A stretch of DNA of 64,000 bases from NCBI RefSeq assembly GCF_032854445.1, contig NC_088301.1, positions 57,796,512 through 57,860,511 on the forward strand, in the 5' to 3' direction. The stretch is from Liolophura sinensis (Eukaryota; Mollusca; Polyplacophora; Chitonida; Chitonidae). Both the position numbers and the translations under genes were made by a program. This document shows, piece after piece, positions 52,819-64,000 of this stretch. The notes below the pieces were generated by a model. That model was not told the origin of the DNA, did not search any database, and worked only from the letters and a program-made list of their open reading frames with translations. Each line of letters opens with the position of its first letter. Positions within the stretch are counted from its first letter, which is position 1.

Positions 52819-55800
52819 CTATGCGTCAAAACATTAGTATAACAGCCGTCAATCAAAGTAGACGTTGCAGGTCAATAATCGCAAGGCCATAAAGCACCAA
52901 ACATTCAATGATGTTGGAAAGACACAACAAATGTTCTTGGCGATTTGAGCATTCAAAATGTGCACCATGCATGCTAGTATGTACATGCAAGCTGTTGATA
53001 ATAAAATATGTATCCCGATGCCAGCATCAGATTATATACCTTGAACAGATGAGTACCCCTTCGTAAACATATTCCTGTTTACACGAAATATTACTGTGGA
53101 AGTGTTACGTTATGGACACACAACAGGTAATTACTTATTGCCCATAGTGTATTACAACGTAATGAGTACACTGTATGTAGTAAGCGCTATATACCCACAG
53201 TGTGATAATTATTATACAATAAGGGATTTTATTACACTATGGCCATGCATAGGAGGCCTTTACTTAAAAGACTCTTCGCGCCTAGCTCTCGCGCTGGCTT
53301 ATATACCTGCGGCTTTAGGCTAATTCTTATGCACATGTATTTCACAAATGTAACCTGTTCTTTAAAAGCTATAAGAGGATCGAGGCTCACATATAAAAAG
53401 GAAATCACGAAACATTCATGTAAACAACATGTGTCAGCTACACTTGCTTGTGTAACAGGCATACAAAGAAGTAGTTTGTCAAGTCGTGTAAACCTGGTTA
53501 ACGATGAGTCTCAGCAGGAGGCACCCGTCACCACCAGTTAGCGCAAGATACACGAACTCCTATCGCCAATACATAATTTCTTCGACCTTATACTCGGCCG
53601 AAAAAGAAACTTCAAAGTACCGGTACTTTGCTGATAGACTTAGGCTATACATCCTAAACCACTACATTCAAGGTTTCATACCGACGCTATATAGGTATTC
53701 GTTTCCGAGAGCTTGATTTAAATATGCCATTAAATTGGTCCAGACCCATGTTATCTTCAAAACTCACATATGCAGCTGCATGGTGTAGGTGACATATCCG
53801 CCTATTCGCTATAAACCGCACAACTATACATTTCTCTGCTGTAGTTGAACCAAGTATCCTATTTGTGTATGAACAATGTCCAGTGCACCTTTGCGTGATA
53901 TATGCTACAAGAGATGTCTCTAAATAAATGTACCCCTATAATCGATTGAATCGTGTATTAAAAACACAACGTTGGATCTAAATCAGCCAATCGCTTCCAG
54001 CGATAAGTGTTCGATGATGAGTTAAGTCCGTCTATAAATTCGGAGCCTCAAGTCGGGCAAGCACTTTAATGTACGTTTTTCATGCATGGAATGCAGTTTA
54101 ACTTGCATACATGCAGCCTCTACACATGAGGTCAGTTTGGACGTACCAGTACAGCCTATATACGTATTAGGCCTGTGTACCAATTAAAAAGCTCGCACGC
54201 AAACAACGACTGCGGTATGGACAACTGCGCGAACAAAAGTACCATTGTTTCATTTCCTGGGAATCTTACAGAGAAAAAGGCTATCAGCTCAATGCGACGG
54301 AAATCAGTGTAAAACATCTACATCTAGATTTACATGCAGTCTTGCTTTGTTATCATAGGTGCTTTTCCTATAGATTTTCTTATAAAGGCAACGTATGTAA
54401 TTTCCCGTTTTGACAAATAAAATCGATTCTTTGTTGGGTTTATAGGCCTATTAATAAAATGAGAAATAGTGTATGAAATAGTAGAGGTTTCTACCATCTT
54501 AGTTTCATAAACGCCATCGTCCCTGAATGAATATTTCATACACAAAATGCATTGCCTGCAAAGAACAAAGGCGTGCATGTACTTCCAATCTTGAATGAAT
54601 TACAGACGAAAAATTACTGGTAATGTGTAGCTTGCATAATGCCAGTTTAACACAGATAATATAAATCAGCCTTAATAGCTCACGTGACCGAGAGAGAAAT
54701 ATTAACCAAGCATCACTATAATGCAGAGTGATTTTAATATTCAGAACCATACGCAGGTACATACTTTGTGTCACCACGGGTAAATATAACTGTGTAATAG
54801 AGTCATAAGACAAATGTTTCGAACCGGTACGCAACTGTGTATAAATCTGCCTGGTCGTGAATGTGAGAGTAAAACTGTTATTGTTATTCAAGTCTTCCCC
54901 AATATGGCGATCCCAATCTTAATTGATCGCTTTGAATGGAGTAAAACAATCGTATGTGCTATAGAACAAACTCCAGCAAACATTTGACAGTAAAACTCTG
55001 GCAGCTTTTTGCTGAACAATTAAAACCAGTGCAAACCTGCATTTCATGAAAAATATTTATTACGTCCAATATAAACATCGACATCTAAATACAACTACTG
55101 ACCACTTTTATAAACGCATGTGTGTGCAATTATTCAAACCGGTAACATACAGGTCTACGTGTTTTTTTAGTTGTATGGGATGCAGTTCCTAGCCAGTGTA
55201 TATCATTAGATTATATATACACAGCCAGCGGTTATTTCCTCATGACTTCATGTAATGAGGTCCCCAGCTTTATGCGCGATCTGCATGATGCCCTAACCCT
55301 TATCCATTGGTGCTGCAAGTCCAATATAAACATATGTATGTGGACTGCGCACATCATATATACATGTATATACTCTATTAATCTTCAGCACTGATATTCA
55401 CGTTATTGATGATAGAACTGTTGGAAGTCTTGTGCTTTATTCCATTTGCTGAGCACCTTACAGAGCAAGTTCACCAGATCTTAAAATTTACACAGTTACT
55501 TATACATGAAAATGAAAAACAATGCAACGTTCAGCAACTGTGCCTCTATAATCATCAACACCAGAGTATAGGTCTTCACTTGTATACTGGGTCTGAAAGC
55601 AACAAGATGTCTGTGCAAGAAATAAAATGAAGACAGCAGAGGGCTTCATTGAAAGAGAAAGAAGTAAAGGCTATAACTTTTCTTTGTAAAGGCATTATGT
55701 TAGTATTTGTTTATCATGTTTTGTAGGTTTACTTTGGTTTTAACAGCTTCTTTCCGACAGAAGTAGGAGACAGGTTGTGACAAAAAGATCCCAGGCTTTG

Positions 55801-56931
55801 CGCACATATGACACGATTCTAGATTCAAAAGCCAGAAGAGTTCGTGTTTCTTCACCTGAGATAATTGTTTATCACGGAAACTGACGACAGGCGTCACTTT
55901 TTCCCCCGCTGTACGAGTCACCCTTCTCCCGATAATCCAATCAGTCACCAAGTCGTATAACATTGTGAACTACGAAAACAAGTACGTAGTTTTAAATGTG
56001 ACTAATGTACTAATATATCATATTCTGTTACATTAGTTCCAACTTAAAGGAAAACTTTTTTTATTGATAAAGACAAAATATACTTAAGGAAGGAAAAAAA
56101 AACGCTTTCTGAACAACATATCTGCGTATGTGGCCGTGATTCATCACACCCATAATAGCTCTCCGTCATCTCATACCGAAGTAAACAACGTGGAAATCCA
56201 TCCGGCCTCATCAATCAGCCAAATATGTCATTCACAGCGGATGACAATAAAACGGACTCAGCATTCAGTAGCCTAATGATAAACTATAACGAATCCAGGT
56301 GTACACCTCCCAAAAAAAAAAACCCACGCCATTCATCACAGCTGTAAAATATGTATTCTAACATGTGCAACGACCAAACATCCATGTACACCTTGAGAAT
56401 TCATACAAGAATTGGACGGAAATGTGCAAAATGGTGTTTATACAAGTACTATACAGATGATTGTTTTAGAGACAATTTAAGAAATGAAATAATTCTAGTT
56501 TGGACATAAAAGCTTGGGTGTATGAATTCAGTGATTTACAGTCGAACAAATTTATTGTGTGGATGGATGATCCGTCAGAGGGGTCACTGATCTCACAATA
56601 TTCAAAACATAAAATGTCCATATACAGTTTTCTGAGCACATATACAAATCTTTTATACAAAACTTGGAAACATATGCTTAAGGTAAAATCTGTGTAGATT
56701 TAAAAATGCAACACCTAAAAAAACAAGACTACATCAGGGACATAAAATTACATCAAAAAGTGAACGTTTTAAAATAGTGAAGGCTGCTTAAAAATCTTGT
56801 AGAGCATCATCCATCCTTTTAGAAATCACTCTTAGAATAGATGCAACAGAATGAACATAAGTAGAAGTATTTACACTTCAATGAGCATGACTGAATATGA
56901 CCGTGATCCGAAGTTGAAATGGAAGGAAAAA
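52819..56931. other. Intergenic and probable 3' flank of CDK20
   Basis: No gene could be supported. An AATAAA on the minus strand at about 56551-56556 lies roughly 380 bases past the CDK20 stop and may be its poly(A) signal. Confidence 0.5.
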
Positions 56932-59900
56932 TCACCACTGGATCGCATAGGGTGCCAGAAAATCTGGGTCCACAAGTGATTTTTCCAGAGGAGTGTCAAT
57001 GTTGTAATCGTGTGCATGTTGTCTTCTATGAAGGCGCCTTGTACGCTGTGGAATTGGCAGCTCAAAATGATGGGCAGGCAGAGGTTCCGTGAAGAAATAG
57101 GGATGGAGTAGTGCCTGGAATGGAAACAAAGCAGAGGGAGTAGAACAACATCCAACAGAGGGAAAGTCGTAAATTGTGATTCAGCTGACTACATCACATT
57201 TCACAAGTACTCGCACCACCATTTAAACACCTGTGGAATATGATTATCATTACAAAACCATGATGAAAGACAATGTTTTGTACGAAAGTTAAAAAAAACG
57301 TTTAAACACACATTTACTGAAAGGAAAGACTTCCTTATAAACAAAAAGGGATAAAGAAATAAATTTAAAAAGGGCTATAGAAAGGAAAAATATACACATG
57401 TATTCATCTACTTGTGGACTGAACTCACTGCTTTTGCTGAAATTCGGTCTGTTGATGGGTACACCAAGAATTTCTTCAAAAGATCCAAAGCTTCTGCAGA
57501 AGCATCTGGCAAGATTTCCTCAAATGGAATGGGAGGTGTTTCTGGGAAAGTGATCTTGTTGTAGTCTGGTAGATCAGTTATTCCCTAGGGGTAAAAGCAC
57601 CAAGGATAGATGGGACTGTGTCTCACAAATATAAAATTTTCATCAATATTTCCTGCAAGAAGATTTTCTATATTACCAAGGGATTGTTTATTTATTTGAT
57701 TGTTTTTTTTTGCCGTACTCAAGAATAATTAACTTAAACGCCAGTTGCCAGCATTATGGTGGGAGGAAACCTGGCAGGGGGGAAACAATCCGCCTGCTGC
57801 TGGATGACCTTCCCATGTACAGTCGGAGAGGAACCCAGCATGGGCTTGACTTGAGCTCACAGCTACGGCATTGGTGGGAGGCTCCTGGGTCATTGCTAAC
57901 CACCTCGGCCATGAAGGCTCCCAATTTCCAAAAGAAGACCACAAGCTACTATAAATAGCATAAAACAGAACTCTTTTGCACTGGAATGGTAAAAAGAACT
58001 GATTCGTTTTAGAATATCAAAACCTCACATTAAACCTTTAAACAAACTCCTTGTACTTACCGGCCAAGTTTTCTCACTGGGTGTTCCTAACACACGAAGA
58101 ACACAACAAAGTTGTTCGATGTCATTTTCACCCTGTGTAAAAACAGATACAGATAACTCATTAAGCAAAAATATTAAACTTTTCTGAAACAGCAGGCTTT
58201 TAATGATAACACTTCATGAACTTAAGTTCATTTCACTCAATAAACCCTAGGGTACTTCATAGAATTTGCAACAAAGTAGATGTAAGATTCAAAATGTTGT
58301 AAACTAACACTGTATAACAGTACAGTTCATCACTAACAATAGCCCCACTTCATTACCATTGTCTTATAGTAAAGTGAATGTATCACACATTACATATATG
58401 GAGTAGGGTGACATTTGTTCAAAGTTGAATGAAATCAACCATCTTACTGTATATATAAAAAGGGCACTCAATCACCGAATATATTACCTTAAATTATCAC
58501 AGAGATGACAATAGCTTTGTACTCACAGGGAACAATGGTGAATTGTTCAACAGTTCTCCAAAAATGCACCCTACCGCCCTATATAAGAGAAGAAGACAAT
58601 GATATATTGAGACTATGTAACACATACATGTAATGGTTAAAATAAAAAAACACAGTGCAATAACTGCATGTGCAATTGATGCCTTTCAACAAAGCTCTAT
58701 CTGAATTTAGATGTTGAGATTTTATGGACACAACTATTGAAAATAATTCTCTTTAAGAGATGCCATCTTGCAAATTTATTAATAATAAACAAATCATATT
58801 TTCTCTCCATCAGTATTAATAGCAATGAACTGAAAAAGTATCAACACATTGTGACAACTCACCACAAGTCTACACCCTCATCATATTTCCTTGCTCCATA
58901 CAACAGCTCTGGAGATCTATACCACCTGGAGACATGTTAATGAACATGACTAGTTAAATATACCAAAAATGAGCAGAACTAATTAAGTATGCAAAAACAA
59001 AATGGTCATAAATAGATAAATGCAAGTATACAAAGGGGAAAAAAACAACAACAAAAACAATCAGTGTTTTCGATTTATTCAACATCATACACACAATAAC
59101 AATCTTAACGTAGCTGATAGTCAAATGAATGAATCAGGCCCACTTTAACCTCATGATCTTCCCAAATCAAAGGGAAACAAGCCACGGTGATCTGAGCAAA
59201 TAACAGACTGTCCACATTTCTACAGTTCATTTCTAGCCTAGAATTTATAGATTATTGAATGAATACCAGCTGATGTGGACGAGATCGATTTTTGTGTGGT
59301 GTCAAACCACGAGGTAGGCAAATGTGGAAAGTGTATAATAAATGCATACACATATACAAAATTAATTTCAAAAATGCAACACAATCATCACATCAGTTTC
59401 AGGCAAAATAAATTTATCTTTATGTTAGTTAGATTTACCTCCCTTGAGCTCAAGAATTTTAGCATAGTGCATGCTTTTGGAAAAAAATATCAAACACCCC
59501 ATGTAGACAATGTAACTGGATTGTGGTTACAAAGAATTATCACGAATACTTGACACTGAAGACGCTAAAACTTTCTTTTTTGCAGTACCTTGTAGCAACC
59601 TGATGGCTGTATAATCTTTCCCCATTGTTTTGAAATACACGAGCTAAGCCAAAGTCAGCTATTTTCAGGTGTCCAGTGGAGCTAATGAGCAGGTTGGCGG
59701 GTTTCAGGTCCTGTTGATGAAAACAATAGAAGAATTTTTTAATCTTGTGAACAGATAAAAGATATTTTTTCTGATAAAATTTATTTTCCTGTCTTTACAT
59801 TTATTTGATTGAGGTTTGTTTCATGTTGTAAACAATATTTCATGATTGAGGATAGGTTTAGGTGTGAGCAGAAATGGGCATCAGACTAACATCCTGATGC

Positions 59901-62079
59901 AGTGGCTGACTCAGCGGCTGATGAACACATGAGACCCCACTGGTCTACAGGTAGCTGACTCAGCGGCTGATGAACACGAGACCCCACTGGTCTACAGGTA
60001 GTTGACTCAGTTGCTGATAAACACATGAGACCACACTGGTCTACCGGTAGCTGATTCAGCGGCTGATGAGCACATGAGACCCCACTGGTCTACAGGTAGC
60101 TGACTCAGTCGCTGATAAACACATGAGACCACATTGGTCTACAGGTAGCTGACTCAGTCGCTGAAAAACACATGAGACCACACTGGTCTACAGGTAGCTG
60201 ACTCAGTTGCTGATAAACACATGAGACCACACTGGTCTACCGGTAGCTGTCTCAGCGGCTGATGAACACATGAGACCCCACTGGTCTACAGGTAGCTGAC
60301 TCAGTCGCTGATAAACACATGAGACCACACTGGTCTACAGGTAGCTGACTCAGCGGCTGATGAACACATGAGACCACACTGGTTTACAGGTAGCTGTCTC
60401 AGCGGCTGATGAACACATGAGACCACATTGGTCTACAGGTAGCTGACTCAGTCGCTGAAAAACACATGAGACCACACTGGTCTACAGGTAGCTGACTCAG
60501 TTGCTGATAAACACATGAGACCACACTGGTCTACAAGTAGCTGTCTCAGCAGCTGATGAACACATGAGACCCCACTGGTCTACAGGTAGCTGACTCAGTC
60601 GCTGATAAACACATGAGACCACACTGGTCTACAAGTAGCTGACTCAGCGCCTGACGAACACATGAGACCACATTGGTCTACAAGTAGCTGACTCAGCGCC
60701 TGACGAACACATGAGACCACATTGGTCTACAAGTAGCTGACTTTCAAGCACAAGCCATAAACATAATTTAAGGCATACAGCAAATATAGCCTACTCTTAA
60801 CTTGAAGACTTTCATTTAATAATACGAACAAGAACAAATGAACTGGTAATTTCAAATTCTGTTTACTTCTTTATACAAATTATTTAAGATTCTAAAAAAT
60901 GCACACATGTATATGTTTGAAATCATACACAACTTTACTGCAAAACTTACCCTGTGCATGATATTGTTTTCATGACAAAAATCCACTCCTTTCAGAAGCA
61001 TCAGCATGTAGCTCTTCACCTGAGCTTCTGTGAGAGGTTTGTCTGTGTTCCGTATGACCTCAGATAAATCTGACAGCATGTACTCAAACACAAGAACAAA
61101 TCCTGTTCCGTATGGAAACACTTCTGATAGTCGCACCACCTAGAGTAACCAGAAATCCTTCATGACATACCTTAATTCCTCAACCTTTTCGCATAAGGAA
61201 GAGCAACTTTCAGTGCAATTTATACATATTTTGATACAATTACAGTAGCATTCCACATTGTGCATGTAATTTAACTTGTCAAAGGTTCAAAAGAGCTACA
61301 TATAAAATTGTAAGTGAGTAAGTGCTTGGGATTTAACGTCGTACTTAACAATTTTTCAGTCATATAAAATTGTAGGACTATGTATTGGAAGATAAAACTG
61401 AAAACAGACAAAAGGCTGAGGCTAAAAGAGCACAACTGAAATAACATAATGATTACAGTCACTCAATTCACCCATACAACACATTTATACTGTAACAAAA
61501 TTCAACAGAAACTGTACTTACATATGGGTTATCACCTATTTCTTGTAAGGCCTTGATTTCTCTGTAACAAATCAAAACACAAACTCTTATGCATATCTCG
61601 GCTAAATATATATATCTTCAAAGACACAATTGTCACAAGAATACTGTCACTGAATGTCATGAGATCCCTTGATTAACTCTTCTATTTCATAATCATTAGA
61701 TGTTGATTACATAGAGCTGCAGACTCTTCTGACAATTACATTTTATCCAGTATCTTATATATTAATTAGGGTAAAAACAGATTAGGAACAAACCTCAGGG
61801 CTGTATTTGGGATACCATCCTCGAGTTTTCTCAGAGGTACTTTCTTCAAGGCAACAATTTCCCCACTCTGTATTATAATCCAAAAATCATAATTAAGAAT
61901 TTCTTACTGGTATACACATTTATAAACAACAGCTTTATATTACACTTTAAGTTAAAGTATTCTGAAGTATCTAAATGTGAGTACTAAACTTAAAAAAAAA
62001 TTACCTCAATATGTTTAGCTTTAGATACAATGCCATGGGCTCCTTCACCAATACGTCCTAAAATAGTGTAGTTTTCCAT
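56932..62079 (-). CDS. CDK20: Cyclin-dependent kinase 20 (cell cycle-related kinase)
   Basis: Ten exons chain in phase on the minus strand: 62079-62005, 61867-61794, 61561-61522, 61139-60951, 59710-59589, 58925-58863, 58578-58527, 58132-58061, 57584-57429 and 57114-56932, giving 341 residues (human CDK20 has 346). All kinase landmarks are present: GEGAHG at 11-16, catalytic K33, the PNTALRE helix in place of PSTAIRE, HRD at 125-127, DFG at 145-147, then RWYRSPE. The family-typical C-terminal stretch (FFTEPLPAHHFELPIPQR) is kept. The activation-loop residue aligned with human Thr161 is Ser161, and the APE motif reads SPE. In vertebrates CDK20 acts in ciliary and Hedgehog-linked signalling through ICK/MAK-type kinases; the same role here is inference. 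The fourth intron holds a 49-bp minisatellite. Confidence 0.97.
57687..57922 (-). mobile_element. tRNA-derived SINE (family 1), nearly full length
   Basis: On the minus strand the head has A-box TGGCCGAGGTGG (minus strand near 57912) and a B-box-like GAGCTCAAGTC about 45 bp on. The body has CATGCTGGGTTCCTCTCC and GGTTTCCTCCCACCATAATG, ending in A/T-rich sequence. It lies in the last intron of CDK20. Confidence 0.8.
59899..60740. repeat. 49-bp minisatellite, 17 units, in CDK20 intron 4
   Basis: Each unit reads roughly GTAGCTGACTCAGCGGCTGA, then TGAACACATGAGACC-CACTGGTCTACAG. By eye there are 17 units plus a partial one, and 13 contain the AP-1 heptamer TGACTCA. Confidence 0.95.
61306..61372 (+). 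mobile_element. Fragment of SINE-like family 2
   Basis: Matches the start of the copy at 34838 (AGTGCTTGGGATTTAACGTC, then TTTTTCAGTCATAT). It is truncated and lies in intron 3 of CDK20. Confidence 0.6.
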
Positions 62080-64000
62080 TTTGCTTGGATAGTGAACTAA
62101 CTGTTAAATTGGCTTGCTTCTGAAGTATTGCTCAATTCACCAAGTCATGACTTTCCATCTGAAAGTTAAACACACGAAAAAAATGTTCTAGGGATACTAA
62201 TGTTAATTAAAACAAAGAAACAAGAGTTCATGAAAATGAAAGCAATTAGAAGACATACGATAATTACATGTATTTCAAATATTTCACAAGTACCCCCCCC
62301 CCCCACCGTGTGCTGAAAGGTGAATCGTAATTTTGGTCTAAAACATCTAAAGCTGAAAATTATCAAGTAACATTGTGATAACTGTGTTAATTTTTTGTTG
62401 ATTTTTATAAGTATATGAAATTCATAGCTTATCTTTGGCCAAAAGTAACCCATACAAGTCTGGATAGTTCATAATTTTTTCCAAGCACAATGGCTTGTTC
62501 TCCCTAGACAATGTTTCACCGCACAATTTTACAGATTCATAGAAAAGATACATAAATGGATTATTTTCATGAAGAAAACGTCTTGACAGTTTTTGTGATA
62601 ATTTAAAGTGTTATAGTTCACCTTTAACCACTGGATAGGGTTGTCTTGGGCTGTCACAATATATGCAATTGACCATGCCCCTTCCCTGGGGTATTTTATT
62701 AATGTCATTTATAGCTCTCTTAAATAATGAAATACTCTGAAGAATGGACATGACTAACCTTAGTTCAACTAAACTAATACTGAAGTCTATTTTCAACTGT
62801 AGACCTGAATGTTACATTTAACTGAACCATATTAGTCCAAAACAGTAACTGTAGCCATATGAGTAAAGTCTAATCTACGTATTCTGACTAGAAAGTACAA
62901 TAAAATGTGAGATGAGCCTATCTCAATATATGTTGTCAGTTCTAGTGAGAAAGTCCTGGCTAAGCATGCATCCCTTAACTAAATTGTAAGCTCCAATACA
63001 CTACTTCACCACCTCTATCAACATCTGTTCGACACTGTGCACATCCGGGATCTTCTCTCACATGAGGCAGTGGCAATTAAGCAAACGTGGTGACAGCTAA
63101 CATGGAAAGGTACATATAGACAGAAATGGATGATGTTATGAGAACTACGGCTGATAATAAATGGAAATCATAGAAAGATAAACAACAGAACAATCAGCAT
63201 ATAGTATGCAAATTGAGATCATAAATAAAAGCTAGTTTTGGACTTAAGAGGCTGCGAAGCTCTGTTTTGTAGTAACTCCCAAGTTATTTAGACAATAATT
63301 TACTGCCGTGTTTGTGCACGTCAAGCGTGTTGGCACAAGTAAAATGGCAAAATGCCTGGATGCCCACATTCTCGAGTCGAACAGGCAACGATATGAATCT
63401 TTATTGTGGCTACTCACTCATGAGCTTTATGACACATCTTTTTTTTTTCTATCAGTTTCACAGTTACCCAACTTTTAGTATTGAAGTAAAGTTACTAGAT
63501 ACATGTAATATATGTCAGCAAGCTAAATGGTCTCTGTCCTTACTTAACATTCTGACATCTACCAGAAATATAAAATACATGGATGTAGTACGCCTACAAT
63601 TAACGTTGTTGAATTAAGGTATATGCTATAGGCTATAATTAAAGATATATTATGTATATATTTTTCGATCAATCAACTGCAGCATAGCGATGCAGCTAAG
63701 TAACCAAATGCAAAACCAGCCATGAGATATCTGACTTACTTTCGGGCAAGTGTGGACTGGAAATTACTGGAAAAGACACATCAACTTGCAGGTGTCGACT
63801 TTCTAACACCATCCATGAGCCTTTGAGCCTCCAGTTATCGTTATCCCGCGTGATACCAGAGCATAAAAATCCCTCTTACGAAATCAACGTGATACAGTCA
63901 CGGTTAAAAAGTCTTGTAAAAGCAAAGATATACGATAAAAAAATTTATGATGGTGACATATTTAATGAAAAAATTAAAAGAAAGTTGTCCATACAGCGCA
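62080..64000. other. Upstream flank of CDK20; no supported gene
   Basis: A pyrimidine-rich site ending CTTTCAG at 62159 (minus strand) could be the acceptor of a 5' UTR intron. The exon would then open with an 8-codon uORF (ATG at 62158). There is a poly-C run near 62294. A plus-strand frame (about 63343-63480) starting MAKCLDAHILESNRQ looks mildly protein-like but has no support. No TATA box could be assigned. Confidence 0.4.

Overview
The window is eukaryotic nuclear DNA. It has intron-split genes with GT..AG sites, about 36 visible coding exons, SINE and LINE remnants, and many mini- and microsatellites. I infer a lophotrochozoan, probably a bivalve mollusc. The evidence is two dispersed SINE-like families that I remember as common in bivalve genomes; no search was run. 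Exon chains were built by hand from splice sites and reading-frame phase.

Layout. (1) 1-11.8 kb is a transposon graveyard. It holds a decayed non-LTR retrotransposon (1-2975), a mosaic of an interspersed repeat with two broken C2H2 zinc-finger arrays in opposite orientation, a broken SGNH-hydrolase ORF, and two ~0.5 kb arms in inverted orientation around 6.3-11.3 kb. (2) 12.6-41.6 kb is a group of four single-pass membrane-protein gene models. Gene A (+, 3' part only), gene B (+, complete, signal peptide plus four Ig-like domains) and gene C (+, juxtamembrane, transmembrane and tail exons only) run head to tail. Gene D (-, Ser/Pro/Asn-rich ectodomain and a long tyrosine-rich tail) converges on them. 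(3) 41.6-56.9 kb has no gene I can support, only SINE and MITE-like repeats and one doubtful ORF. (4) 56.9-62.1 kb on the minus strand is a complete ten-exon CDK20 (cell cycle-related kinase) gene. (5) 62.1-64 kb is its upstream flank.

Working together. Genes A, B and D share a receptor-like plan: ectodomain, one membrane segment, and a tail with candidate phosphotyrosine docking sites (ITSM-like and YxN in A, YEVP and YVNT in B, an ITAM-like pair and YEVP in D). Gene C has a membrane exon but no visible signal peptide or Ig exon. Its first visible exon has the same intron phase as every gene B exon, so it may be an alternative 3' module of B. This receptor cluster is the most interesting system here. 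Its function, immune or adhesive, is inference. CDK20 is an unrelated neighbour, and its fourth intron carries a minisatellite rich in AP-1/MARE-type motifs.
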